This document shows, in pieces, positions 8,020 through 16,820 of a stretch of 64,000 nucleotides of DNA (within the stretch, counting starts at the first letter, position 1; each line of letters starts with the position of its first letter). The notes under the pieces were generated by a model. It did not search any database and had not been told where the DNA came from. It worked only from the letters and a program-made list of their open reading frames with translations. Origin of the DNA: Nocardioides soli (GTDB lineage: Bacteria > Actinomycetota > Actinomycetes > Propionibacteriales > Nocardioidaceae); the NCBI RefSeq assembly GCF_014191495.1, contig NZ_JACHWR010000002.1, forward strand, positions 1,116,001 through 1,180,000. The letters run 5' to 3'. The position numbers and the translations under genes are program-made.

Positions 8020-9885
8020 ATGCCCAAGACCTCACGCCGGCTCACCGTGCACCCGCCGACGCTGCGCCAGGTCGAGGTCGTCCGGATGGCCGATCTGACG
8101 CCGGGGATGCGGCGGGTCACGCTAGGTGGCGAGCAGCTGCGCGCGTTCACCTCGGCGAACGGATTTCCGCAGCCGGCGTTCGAATCGTCCGGCTTCGACG
8201 ACGACATCAGTCTGGTGTTCTGCTACCCCGGCCAGGACGTCCCGGTACTGCCGGTGCAGGAGGAGCACCGCCTGGACCTGCGTAGAGATCCCCGACCCCT
8301 GTCGAGGACCTACACCGTGCGTCGGTGGGATCCGGAGTCGGGCGAGCTCGACGTGGACGTCGTCAAGCACGGCATCGGGGTGGGCGCCACCTGGGCCTAC
8401 CGCGCCGAGATCGGCGACCGCATCCACTTCTACGGCCCCTCCTCGTCGCGGGCGCTGCCCCGCGATGCGGACTGGCTCCTTGTCGCCGGTGACGACACGG
8501 CGATCCCGGCGATCGCCCGCCTGCTCGAGGACCTCCCGGACGACGTGCGGGCGCAGGTGTTCATCGAAGTCGCCGAGGACGGCCACCGGTTGGAACTGCG
8601 AACGCTGCCGCACGTCGAGGTCACCTGGCTGGTACGCGACGGCGCCGAGGCGGGCACCACCACCCACCTCGTGGATGCCGTCAAGAACACCGACTGGTGG
8701 GACGGCCGACCGTTCGCCTGGGTGGCCGGGGAGCGCACCGCCGTGCGGGACCTGCGCCGCCATCTGGTCGAGGACCGGGGAGTGCGGAAGGAGGACGTCG
8801 AGTTCTCCGGGTACTGGCGTCGCGGCGAGGTCGTCGTCCTGGAGACCGACGGCGCCGTGCCCGACCCCGATAAGACGAAGACCCCGTTCGAAAAGGTTCA
8901 CGACCTGACCGAGCTGATCCGTCCGATCGCGATCCGTACCGCCGTCGAGCTCGGCGTTCCCGAGCTGATCTCCCGCGGCGTCACCAGCGTGCCGGACCTT
9001 GCCGTCAAGGCCGATGCCGACGAGCGGGCACTGGGCAAGTTGCTGCGCTACCTGCAGACGATCGACCTCCTCGCCGAGACCGAACCCGGGAACTACCGCC
9101 TGACCTCCCTGGGTGAGGTGTTGACCGTCGACTTCTTCGCCGACGCCCTGCACTCGACCGGGGTGGTCGGTCGGGAGGCACTCGGCATCCATGGGCTCAC
9201 CGAGTCGATCCGCACGGGCCGTGCCGCCTATCCCTCCGTCACGGGTCAGACCTTCGCCGAGGTGCGCACCTATCAGGACTACGAGGACCGCTACCTCGAA
9301 CGCCTGGCCGGGTTCGCACCCGCACTGGCCCTGTCGATCGCCGAGTCCGACCTGCTCACCGGGGCCCGGCACGTGGTGATCCACTCCGGCAGCGCGGGCG
9401 TCCTGGCCGGTGAACTCGTCGCCGCCCACGACGACCTGCGCGTGACGATCTGCGCCCTGCCCGCCCAGGCCGACTGGTTGCACCGCGACCTGCCCGACAC
9501 CATCCCCGACGAGGCGCACCGCGCGCGGGTCAGCGTGGTCGAGCAGTCCGTCTTCGAACCCAGCCCCGCAGCGGACTTGGTGCTCGTCAGCCGCGCCTTC
9601 AAGTCCCTGCCCGACGCCGATGCCACCCACGCGCTGCGCCGAGCGGCCGAGAACCTCCTCCCCGGTGGCCGCGTGCTGCTGATCGAGGAGACCTTCGACA
9701 CCGACGACCTCGACGAACACGACGGCGAAGCCGACCTGCTCGCCCTCACCGTCCACGGCTCCGGCCTCCGCACACCCACCGAGCTCGACACCGTGATCAC
9801 CAAAGCCGGGCTCTCTCGGAGCACCAAACACACGGTCGGGTGGGGCACCACCGTCCACGAACTCGTACCAGCTGACACCCACTGA
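8020..9885 (+). CDS. Siderophore-interacting flavoreductase fused to a methyltransferase domain
   Basis: 621 aa from ATG 8020 (AGGAAG 12 bases upstream); a TTG at 7987 would add 11 residues. Residues about 10-275 are a siderophore-interacting protein: FAD domain with the SRTYTVR motif near residues 95-101, then the SIP NAD(P)H domain ending FSGYWRRGE. Such enzymes reduce ferric siderophores in the cytoplasm. Residues about 295-621 look like an O-methyltransferase: a winged-helix dimerisation part (ELIRPIAIRTAVELGVPELI), a loosely conserved SAM loop (VIHSGSAGVLAGEL) and LLPGGRVLLIEE. It is the first gene downstream of the iron box. The fusion is odd; the second domain might modify the ligand or simply bind it. 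Confidence 0.85.
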   Translation: MPKTSRRLTVHPPTLRQVEVVRMADLTPGMRRVTLGGEQLRAFTSANGFPQPAFESSGFDDDISLVFCYPGQDVPVLPVQEEHRLDLRRDPRPLSRTYTVRRWDPESGELDVDVVKHGIGVGATWAYRAEIGDRIHFYGPSSSRALPRDADWLLVAGDDTAIPAIARLLEDLPDDVRAQVFIEVAEDGHRLELRTLPHVEVTWLVRDGAEAGTTTHLVDAVKNTDWWDGRPFAWVAGERTAVRDLRRHLVEDRGVRKEDVEFSGYWRRGEVVVLETDGAVPDPDKTKTPFEKVHDLTELIRPIAIRTAVELGVPELISRGVTSVPDLAVKADADERALGKLLRYLQTIDLLAETEPGNYRLTSLGEVLTVDFFADALHSTGVVGREALGIHGLTESIRTGRAAYPSVTGQTFAEVRTYQDYEDRYLERLAGFAPALALSIAESDLLTGARHVVIHSGSAGVLAGELVAAHDDLRVTICALPAQADWLHRDLPDTIPDEAHRARVSVVEQSVFEPSPAADLVLVSRAFKSLPDADATHALRRAAENLLPGGRVLLIEETFDTDDLDEHDGEADLLALTVHGSGLRTPTELDTVITKAGLSRSTKHTVGWGTTVHELVPADTH

Positions 9886-9920
9886 CCCCACCACCCAAAT
9901 AAGAGAAAGCAGAACACCGC

Positions 9921-10916
9921 ATGACCACGACACCCCTGAGACGGCGCGGCGCGGCCCTGGTTGCCGCACTCCTGAGCACTACGCTCGTCCTCACCGCCTG
10001 CGGCAGTGACGGTGACGACGCTGACGACACCGGCGACCCGACCGCCCAGACCCGCACCGTGCAGGCCGACAACGGCACGATCGAGGTTCCCGCCGACCCG
10101 CAGCGTGTCGCCACGATCGGCAACACGACACTGCCGTTCATCGACCTCGGAGGGGAACCGATCGGCGTCACGGAGGAGTCGGCCACCAATGTCGCACGGC
10201 TGCCCGAGGACCAGCAGGCGACGTACGCGTCAGCCAAGATCCTCGCTACCAGCGCCGACGAGGTCGACCTGGAGGAACTCGCAACCCTGAAGCCGGACCT
10301 CATCCTGGTCCAGATCCCCGATGCTGAGTTCGAGGCGATCGAGAAGCAGTTGGAGCTGATCGCCCCGACCGTGTTCTTCGGGCTCGACGCCGAGTGGAAG
10401 GCCCTCGCTGACGGAATCGCGGATGCCGGCAACGTGGCGGATGCGCTCAGCCAGCAGAAGAAGGAGTTCGGGGACAAGGTCGCGAAAATCCAGGAGACCT
10501 ACGGCGAGGTCATCGACGGCACCTCGTTCGTCGACATCTCCCGCGGGGACTTCAACGATCCCGGAACGTTCTACATCGCGGACATCGGTTGCTCCGAGAT
10601 CGCCCGGGACGAAGTCGGCCTGGACCTCCCTGAGGCCGCAGAGGGCGCGGACCCCTTGGCCTACGAGTCCCTGTCGTTCGAGCAGATCGGTGAGCTGTCC
10701 AAGTACGAGGTGATCACCTACCCTGTCGACGCCGAGGGCCAGCCGACCGAGCCCTTCGTGCCGGTAGTCGAGAGCAACACGTGGAAGGCGCTGGATGCTG
10801 TGAAGTCCGGTCGCGCACTCGGAGTCTTCTGCCCCGGCAACAACTCCTATGGCGCCGCGATCCGCTACCTCGACTCGCTCGACAGCGCCTTGGCGACCCT
10901 CCCAGCCGAGGAGTGA
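9921..10916 (+). CDS. Ferric-siderophore ABC transporter substrate-binding lipoprotein
   Basis: 331 aa. It has a lipoprotein signal peptide with lipobox LTAC near residue 25, followed by an acidic linker, then a FepB/FhuD-like periplasmic-binding fold: PADPQRVATIGNTTLPFIDLGG, and LATLKPDLILVQIP, typical of cluster A-II siderophore receptors. It should sit on the outer face of the membrane and hand ferric siderophore to the two permeases encoded downstream. AAGAGAAAG precedes the ATG. Its stop overlaps the permease start (GTGA). Confidence 0.93.
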   Translation: MTTTPLRRRGAALVAALLSTTLVLTACGSDGDDADDTGDPTAQTRTVQADNGTIEVPADPQRVATIGNTTLPFIDLGGEPIGVTEESATNVARLPEDQQATYASAKILATSADEVDLEELATLKPDLILVQIPDAEFEAIEKQLELIAPTVFFGLDAEWKALADGIADAGNVADALSQQKKEFGDKVAKIQETYGEVIDGTSFVDISRGDFNDPGTFYIADIGCSEIARDEVGLDLPEAAEGADPLAYESLSFEQIGELSKYEVITYPVDAEGQPTEPFVPVVESNTWKALDAVKSGRALGVFCPGNNSYGAAIRYLDSLDSALATLPAEE

Positions 10917-11956
10917 CCGCCCTCGCTCTGAGGCAAGACGGTCCGGGCACCTCGGCGGTGCCCGGACCGCGTCGTCGGCTGCTCGGCCTGGCCGTCGCGC
11001 TGGCGCTGCTGGCGGTACTGCTGGTCCTGAGCGTCATGATCGGATCGACGTCGATCGCGCCGTCAGTGGTGTGGGATGCGCTGTTCCACTCCTCGTCCGG
11101 CATCGACGAGTTCGCGATCCGCGACTACCGGCTGCCGCGCACGATCGTGGGCCTGGTCGTCGGCGTCGCGCTCGGCCTGTCGGGCGCGTTGATTCAGGCG
11201 CTCACCCGCAATCCACTGGCCGATCCGGGCATCCTCGGCGTCCATGCCGGTGCGTCCTTCGCGGTGACAGTGGCTGTGGGACTGCTCGGCGTCCGCGACG
11301 TCCAGGGCTACATGTGGTTCGCGTTCGCAGGGGCGCTGATTGTCACGCTGATGGTGCTCGCACTCGGGTCGACGCGGCAGGGCTCCTCGCCGGTGGTCCT
11401 CGTGCTCGCCGGCGTCTGCATCGGCGCGGTTCTCGGCGGCGCCAGGGAGGCGCTCCAGCTGACCAACCCAGAGGCCTTCGACGCGATGCGGTACTGGAAC
11501 GCCGGCTCGGTCGTGGGTCGACCGCTCGATGTGGTGTGGCCGATCCTGCCGTTCTTCGCGGTGGCGCTCGTCCTCGCGTTCGCGGCGTCCGGACCGCTCA
11601 ATGCCATGGCTCTGGGTGACGAACTGGCGGCCGCCCAAGGGGTCCAGTTGGTGCGCACCCGGGCTCTCTCGGTGCTCGCCCTCACCCTGCTTGCCGGTGG
11701 AGCCACCGCGATCGCCGGCCCCATCGGATTCGTCGGGCTCATGGTGCCGCACGTGGCTCGCTGGATCGTCGGCCCGGACCAACGCTGGATCTTCGCCTAC
11801 AGCATCCTTCTCGCCCCGAGCCTGCTCCTCGTCTCCGACATCCTTGGCCGCATCGTGATGCGACCGAGCGAAATCCCCGTAGGTATCGTCACCGCCTTCG
11901 TCGGCGCCCCCGTTCTGATCGCGCTGGCGCGACGGAAGAAGGCGAGCGGACTATGA
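10913..11956 (+). CDS. FecCD-family siderophore permease 1
   Basis: 347 aa from GTG 10913, which overlaps the upstream stop; the frame open from 10781 is not coding. It contains about nine to ten membrane helices and the FecCD signature GLVVGVALGLSGALIQALTRNPLADPG split over residues about 75-105, plus GPIGFVGLMVPHVAR, the loop that contacts the ATPase. It pairs with the next gene to form the heterodimeric membrane channel of a BtuCD-type importer for ferric siderophore. Confidence 0.93.
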   Translation: MTALALRQDGPGTSAVPGPRRRLLGLAVALALLAVLLVLSVMIGSTSIAPSVVWDALFHSSSGIDEFAIRDYRLPRTIVGLVVGVALGLSGALIQALTRNPLADPGILGVHAGASFAVTVAVGLLGVRDVQGYMWFAFAGALIVTLMVLALGSTRQGSSPVVLVLAGVCIGAVLGGAREALQLTNPEAFDAMRYWNAGSVVGRPLDVVWPILPFFAVALVLAFAASGPLNAMALGDELAAAQGVQLVRTRALSVLALTLLAGGATAIAGPIGFVGLMVPHVARWIVGPDQRWIFAYSILLAPSLLLVSDILGRIVMRPSEIPVGIVTAFVGAPVLIALARRKKASGL

Positions 11957-13011
11957 GCGCAGACAGTCCGCGGGTCGACTTCGGGCATCGGGTGCTGGTG
12001 CTGCGACGCCGGCGGTTCGCCGTACGCCTCGACCGGCGCTCGGTCATTGTTTGCGCGGTACTCGCGGCCGCGGTCGCCTGCATGGCGGTGCTTGCGCTGA
12101 TGACCGGCTCCTACCACCTCAGCGCCGCCCAGGTCGTCTCCGCGCTCGCCGGCGGCGAGTCCGAACTGATCCATGCCATCGTGGTCGAGTGGCGGCTACC
12201 CCGAGTCGCCGCGGCGGTGGTGTTCGGCGCTGCCCTGGGGGTCAGCGGAGCGGTCTTCCAGTCCCTGTTGCGCAACCCGCTCGCCGACCCCGGCATCATC
12301 GGATTCTCCCAGGGCTCCTACACCGGCGCGCTGATCGTGATCCTGGTCGTCAACGGCACTTACCTGCAGCTGGTCGGCGGGGCGTTGCTGGGCGGGATGG
12401 CCACCGCAGTGGCCGTCTACATGCTCGCCTACCGGCGAGGGGTGCAGGGGTTCCGGCTGATCATCGTCGGCATCGGGGTCTCGGCGTTGCTCGGGTCCCT
12501 GAACACGTGGCTGATGATCAAGGCGGACCTGGATCAGGCGATGGCCGCCGCTGCGTGGGGTGCCGGGTCGCTCTACGGGGTGTCCTGGAGCCAGGTGCTT
12601 GTCGGCGGCGCCTGCGTTCTCGTGTTCCTGCTGCTGGCGGGAATGTTGAGCCGGCCGCTGCGGCAGATGGAGCTGGGTGACGACGCGGCCGCCTCGCAAG
12701 GGATTCGCGTCTCGCCCGTACGCCTCGGCCTGATCGTGGTGGGCGTGGCGCTGACGGCGACGGTCACAGCCGCGTCGGGGCCGATCGCGTTCATCTCCCT
12801 GGTCGCCCCGCAGATCGGACGCCGACTTGCCCGAACCGCCGGGATCACGCTCGCTCCCGCCGCCTTCGTCGGTGCGTTGGTGTGCCTTGCGGCGGACTAC
12901 CTCGCCCAGCACGTCGCACCCACCCCACTGCCGGTCGGCATCGTCACCGTCGTGCTCGGCGGCGGCTACCTCGGATACCTGCTGTTCACCGAAGCGAGGA
13001 GACGCCTGTGA
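11953..13011 (+). CDS. FecCD-family siderophore permease 2
   Basis: 352 aa. Second permease of the importer, with the same family hallmarks (GVSGAVFQSLLRNPLADPG; GPIAFISLVAPQIGRRL) and about nine membrane helices after a basic N-terminus. The ATG overlaps the stop of permease 1 (ATGA) and its own stop overlaps the ATPase start (GTGA), so the importer subunits are probably made in fixed ratio. It corresponds to FepG/FecD-type subunits. Confidence 0.93.
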   Translation: MSADSPRVDFGHRVLVLRRRRFAVRLDRRSVIVCAVLAAAVACMAVLALMTGSYHLSAAQVVSALAGGESELIHAIVVEWRLPRVAAAVVFGAALGVSGAVFQSLLRNPLADPGIIGFSQGSYTGALIVILVVNGTYLQLVGGALLGGMATAVAVYMLAYRRGVQGFRLIIVGIGVSALLGSLNTWLMIKADLDQAMAAAAWGAGSLYGVSWSQVLVGGACVLVFLLLAGMLSRPLRQMELGDDAAASQGIRVSPVRLGLIVVGVALTATVTAASGPIAFISLVAPQIGRRLARTAGITLAPAAFVGALVCLAADYLAQHVAPTPLPVGIVTVVLGGGYLGYLLFTEARRRL

Positions 13012-13877
13012 GCGCAACGACCGACCCGACCGGCACTGCTCGCCTCCACGTGGAGTCGGCGACAATCGGCTACGACAAGCGGGTCATCTCCGAGCACCTC
13101 TCGGTGGCGATCCCCGACGAGTCGTTCACGGTCATCGTCGGGCCGAACGCATGCGGCAAGTCCACCCTGTTGCGTGGCCTGTCCCGACTACTGAAGCCAT
13201 CGGCTGGGCAGGTCGTCCTCGACGGTGCCGACATCAACTCCTTCAAGACCAAGGAGGTGGCGCGGCGGGTCGGGCTGCTGCCGCAGACCTCGATCGCCCC
13301 AGACGGGATCACAGTGGCCGAACTGGTGGCCCGGGGCCGATATCCGCATCAGGGGTTCATGCGGCAGTGGACCGAGGCCGACGAACAGGCCGTGTTCAGG
13401 GCCATGCACCAGACCGCGGTCAACGACCTGTCCGGTCGTCTGGTGGACGAGCTGTCGGGTGGCCAGCGGCAGCGGGTGTGGGTTGCGATGGCGCTCGCGC
13501 AGCACACCGACATCCTGCTCCTCGACGAACCGACCACCTTCCTCGACATCACTCACCAGATTGAGCTGATGGAGCTCTTCACCGACCTGCACCTCGTCGG
13601 CCACACCCTGGTCGCCGTACTGCACGACCTGAACCAGGCTGCTCGCTACGGCACCCACCTGATCGCCATGAAGGACGGCCAGGTTGTCGCCGAGGGCGCT
13701 CCGGACGAGGTTGTCACGGCCGAGCTGGTCGAGGAGGTGTTCGGTCTGCGCTGCCTGGTGGTGCCCGATCCGGTGGCCCGGAGCCCACAGGTGGTACCGC
13801 TCGGCCGCGAACGAAGCCGACCGAAGTCCGTTGGCGATGCCGCCCACGCTCTCGCTCGGAGGGAGGAGACGTTGTGA
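13008..13877 (+). CDS. Siderophore ABC transporter ATPase (FepC-like)
   Basis: 289 aa from GTG 13008. Complete nucleotide-binding domain: Walker A GPNACGKST, Q-loop LLPQT, signature LSGGQRQRVWVAMALAQ, Walker B ILLLDEPTTFLD and H-loop VLHD. The downstream HLIAMKDGQVVAEG and C-terminal extension are typical of FepC/FhuC ATPases. It energises the two permeases upstream. The stop overlaps the esterase start (GTGA), continuing the overlapping operon. Confidence 0.95.
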   Translation: MSATTDPTGTARLHVESATIGYDKRVISEHLSVAIPDESFTVIVGPNACGKSTLLRGLSRLLKPSAGQVVLDGADINSFKTKEVARRVGLLPQTSIAPDGITVAELVARGRYPHQGFMRQWTEADEQAVFRAMHQTAVNDLSGRLVDELSGGQRQRVWVAMALAQHTDILLLDEPTTFLDITHQIELMELFTDLHLVGHTLVAVLHDLNQAARYGTHLIAMKDGQVVAEGAPDEVVTAELVEEVFGLRCLVVPDPVARSPQVVPLGRERSRPKSVGDAAHALARREETL

Positions 13878-15064
13878 GCCCAACGATCAATCCGTTCGTC
13901 GAGAAGCTCCTCACCGGTGAGTGGAGTCCGGAAAGGTTCAAACGGCATCTCAAGGAGATGGGTGCCCCGCTTGTCGAGGAGGCCTCGGCGGGCGAGGTGG
14001 AGGTGACGTTCGTCGACGAGCCGGGGGACGACACGACAGTCACCATCTCGGTCGTGATCGGTCCCAGGATCGGCCTCAACGCGATCGACACGGAATTCTC
14101 GGCGGTGCCAGGGACGCCGTTGCGGACCCTCACCCTGCGGATGCGCTCCGACCTGCGCTTCTCGTACGTCTTCACGCGACGTGGTCCAAAGGGGGAGGAG
14201 GAACAGGTGCCGGACCCATTCAATCCGCCCCCCAGGTTCTCTGAGTGCGCGGTGGAGAGGTTCTCCGGAGCCTCGGTGACGGTGCTGCCCGATGCCGCGC
14301 CGTTGCCCGGTCTCGATGAGGCCGAGGCGCAGCCGGCCCCTGCCATCGATACCGCCGTGCTGGCAAGCGAGATCCTGGGCAACGAACGCCGCATCTGGGT
14401 CTCGATGCCCCCCGGTGAGTTCTCGGACCGGAGCGCACTGCCGTTCGTGATCCACCTTGACGGAACGCCGGACCACAGCGCACCGAGCGTCCGCGACGCC
14501 CTGGTCCGGGCGGGACTGATCCGGCCCTGCGTGGTGGTACTCCTCGAATCGCTCGGACTGCAGCGCTACGCAGAGCTGCTCTGCGATCCGGCGTTCTCCC
14601 GGATGCTGGTCGAGGAGCTGGTGCCCTGGCTGCGCGATAGGTATCCGCTCTCAACGGACCCGTGCGACGTGGCACTGGCCGGTGAAAGCTACGGCGGGCT
14701 GTGCGCCGGATGGACCACGCTGCATCACCCGACGACGTTCGGCAACGCCATCCTCCAGTCCCCCTCGTGCGGGTACCACCCCGACCTCACGTGGGGCACC
14801 GGCGCCGGCGAGCTGCTGCGCCGTTCACCCGTCCCGACGCTGATCGCCGACTTCCTGGCCGCAGAGACCGCACCGGTCCGCGTCTTCCACGATGTCGGCG
14901 AACTGGAGGGCTCAATCACCCACAGCCGCTGGATGGACCACGTGCTCACCGAGAAGGGCTATGACACCAGGTACCGGGAGTTCGCCGGCGGGCACGACTA
15001 CGCCTGGTGGCGCGGACTCTTCGCCGACGCCCTCCTCTGGTGTTTCCCGCGCCATGCAGAGTGA
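13874..15064 (+). CDS. fes: Enterobactin/ferric-siderophore esterase (Fes-like)
   Basis: 396 aa cytoplasmic serine hydrolase. The N-terminal domain (about 1-140) matches the enterochelin-esterase substrate-binding domain (FSYVFTRRG, PDPFNPP). The C-terminal alpha/beta-hydrolase domain has the nucleophile elbow GESYGG with Ser272, and GGHDYAWWR near residue 375 holds the catalytic His. Fes enzymes cut the trilactone of enterobactin-type siderophores to release iron, so the imported ligand is probably a cyclic catecholate ester. No siderophore biosynthesis gene is present, which points to use of foreign siderophores. The start GTG overlaps the ATPase stop; the 3' end overlaps the next gene by 11 bp. 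Confidence 0.88.
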   Translation: MSPTINPFVEKLLTGEWSPERFKRHLKEMGAPLVEEASAGEVEVTFVDEPGDDTTVTISVVIGPRIGLNAIDTEFSAVPGTPLRTLTLRMRSDLRFSYVFTRRGPKGEEEQVPDPFNPPPRFSECAVERFSGASVTVLPDAAPLPGLDEAEAQPAPAIDTAVLASEILGNERRIWVSMPPGEFSDRSALPFVIHLDGTPDHSAPSVRDALVRAGLIRPCVVVLLESLGLQRYAELLCDPAFSRMLVEELVPWLRDRYPLSTDPCDVALAGESYGGLCAGWTTLHHPTTFGNAILQSPSCGYHPDLTWGTGAGELLRRSPVPTLIADFLAAETAPVRVFHDVGELEGSITHSRWMDHVLTEKGYDTRYREFAGGHDYAWWRGLFADALLWCFPRHAE

Positions 15065-16820
15065 TCCGGCAGGGCTCGGCCGCGGACCGCTGACCCGCTG
15101 GCTGCCGGTGCTCCTGCATGGCCCCGCCGAGCCGGCGGAGGCGCCGACCTTCGAGGTCGGGAGGGTCACGGCGGACCGTTTCCTGCTCCGCGTGATCGGG
15201 TCGGTGAAGCGAGTCACCGTCCCGGCGATGCTGGCGGCGATCGTGTGGCAGGTGGGCGAGTCGGCAGTCCCGGTGGTCATGGGCCTGGCGATCGACCAGG
15301 CCCTGGCGACCGGGAACGCCGGGCGGCTCGCGCTGTGGCTCGGCGTGCTCCTGGCCCTGTACGTCGCGCTGACCGTGGCGGCCAGGCTCTCGAACCGTCT
15401 CACCGCCTATGCGGTGCAGCTGCTGCAGCACCGGCTCCGGAGCACCCTGTCCACGGCTGTGCTGCATCCGGTCGGCGGTGCCGCCCGAGCGCCGGACGGC
15501 AGCGTCGTCTCCGTGATGACCAGCGACGTAGCCCGGCTGGCCAACGCGGTGATCCTGCTGGTCATCCCGATCTCGCGGATCGCCGCGATCGCTTTCATCG
15601 CCACATCGTTGCTGGCGACCCATTGGCCGCTCGGACTCGTCGTGGTGGTGGGCGCTCCAGTGGCAGTCTGGATGATGGGCGTGCTCAGCGAGCGGCTCTC
15701 GCACGACACCCGGGAGTACCAGGGCCTGCTGGCCTCCACGGTCGGACAGGCTTCGGACCTGGTCGCCGGCTACCGGGTTGTCAAGGGGGTGCGCGCCGAG
15801 GCCGAGGCAACCCGGCGGTACCGGGCGGCCAGCCAGGACACGCTCGTCGGCGCCCGGCGCAACGCCGGGCTGCTAGGTCGATTCCTCCTGGGATCGGGCG
15901 TGGTCAGCGGCACCTTCGTCGCCGCCGTGATGGGTCTGGCCGGCTGGTTCGCCGTGGACGGTCAGCTCAGCGTCGGTGAGCTGATCGCCGCGGTCGGCCT
16001 CACCCAGGCGCTGCTCCCGCAGATCCAGTTCATCGCGAGCACCTCCATCCCCAACCTCGCCGGAGCCCGAGCCTCGTCGGCGCGCCTCCTCGAGCTGCTC
16101 CAGGGAAATGCCGCCCGCACCCGCCGTCCCGACGTCACTCGCCGGGCCGTCGCGCCACTGTCCGCCGGCGCGGCACCGCCCGTGCTGGACCTATCCGCGC
16201 GCGGTACGACGATCCGAGTGGAGCCCGGCGAACTCGTGGGCGTACATGCCGACGACCGGACCGCCGCCCGCATCGTCGAGGCGCTGCTAGACCCCCGCCT
16301 CGACGACGGGGTCAACGACGGCGTCGATGACGGCGTGCACACGCGACTCGACGGGATCGCGGCAGGCGAGATGTCCCCGGCGGCGTACCGCTCGAGGGTG
16401 ACCGTCGCCCCGCATCGCGCCACCCTGTTCAGCGGCACACTCCGCGACAACCTCGCCACCCCCACCAGCAACGCCGGGCCCGAGTTGCTGGTCGCCGCCC
16501 TCGCGGCCGCCGCGTGCGACGACTTCACGGACGATCTCGACGTCCCGGTCGGCGAGGGCGGCAACCGCCTCTCCGGCGGCCAGCGGCAGCGGGTCGCACT
16601 CGCCCGTGCGCTGGCGAGCGATGCGCCGGTGCTCGTGCTGCACGACCCGACCACCGCGGTCGACTCGGTCACCGAACAGGCGATCGCACGACGGCTGCCC
16701 GGCGTACGCGCAGGCCGCTCGACCCTGCTGATCGCCAGCTCCCCCGCGCTGCTCGGCTGCTGCGACCGTGTCGTCGACCTGCTGGACACCGCACCCGTGC
16801 CGGCGAGGGCGACGCGATGA
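15054..16820 (+). CDS. ABC exporter-fold subunit A, degenerate Walker A/B with intact signature
   Basis: 588 aa from ATG 15054. N-terminal six-helix ABC transporter type 1 domain, then a nucleotide-binding domain. That domain has lost its P-loop (GELVGVHADDRTAARI where GxxGxGKST is expected), its Q-loop Gln (VAPHR), its Walker B acid pair (VLVLHDPTTAVD) and its H-loop His (LLIASSP), but keeps a perfect signature LSGGQRQRVALARAL. It should work only as a heterodimer with the next gene, which has the complementary defects. IrtAB and YbtPQ are exporter-fold pairs that take up siderophores; this pair may do likewise or export. The start lies within the esterase 3' end. Confidence 0.88.
   Translation: MQSDPAGLGRGPLTRWLPVLLHGPAEPAEAPTFEVGRVTADRFLLRVIGSVKRVTVPAMLAAIVWQVGESAVPVVMGLAIDQALATGNAGRLALWLGVLLALYVALTVAARLSNRLTAYAVQLLQHRLRSTLSTAVLHPVGGAARAPDGSVVSVMTSDVARLANAVILLVIPISRIAAIAFIATSLLATHWPLGLVVVVGAPVAVWMMGVLSERLSHDTREYQGLLASTVGQASDLVAGYRVVKGVRAEAEATRRYRAASQDTLVGARRNAGLLGRFLLGSGVVSGTFVAAVMGLAGWFAVDGQLSVGELIAAVGLTQALLPQIQFIASTSIPNLAGARASSARLLELLQGNAARTRRPDVTRRAVAPLSAGAAPPVLDLSARGTTIRVEPGELVGVHADDRTAARIVEALLDPRLDDGVNDGVDDGVHTRLDGIAAGEMSPAAYRSRVTVAPHRATLFSGTLRDNLATPTSNAGPELLVAALAAAACDDFTDDLDVPVGEGGNRLSGGQRQRVALARALASDAPVLVLHDPTTAVDSVTEQAIARRLPGVRAGRSTLLIASSPALLGCCDRVVDLLDTAPVPARATR

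Noticed and set aside
8122..9969. Minus-strand frame of 615 codons
   Set aside because: Shadow of the SIP-methyltransferase gene; the plus-strand protein has recognised motifs.
16305..16345. GTCAACGACGGCGTCGATGA-type direct repeats
   Set aside because: In-frame DDGVNDGVDDGVH repeat inside the degenerate nucleotide-binding domain of ABC subunit A; local slippage, not a separate element.
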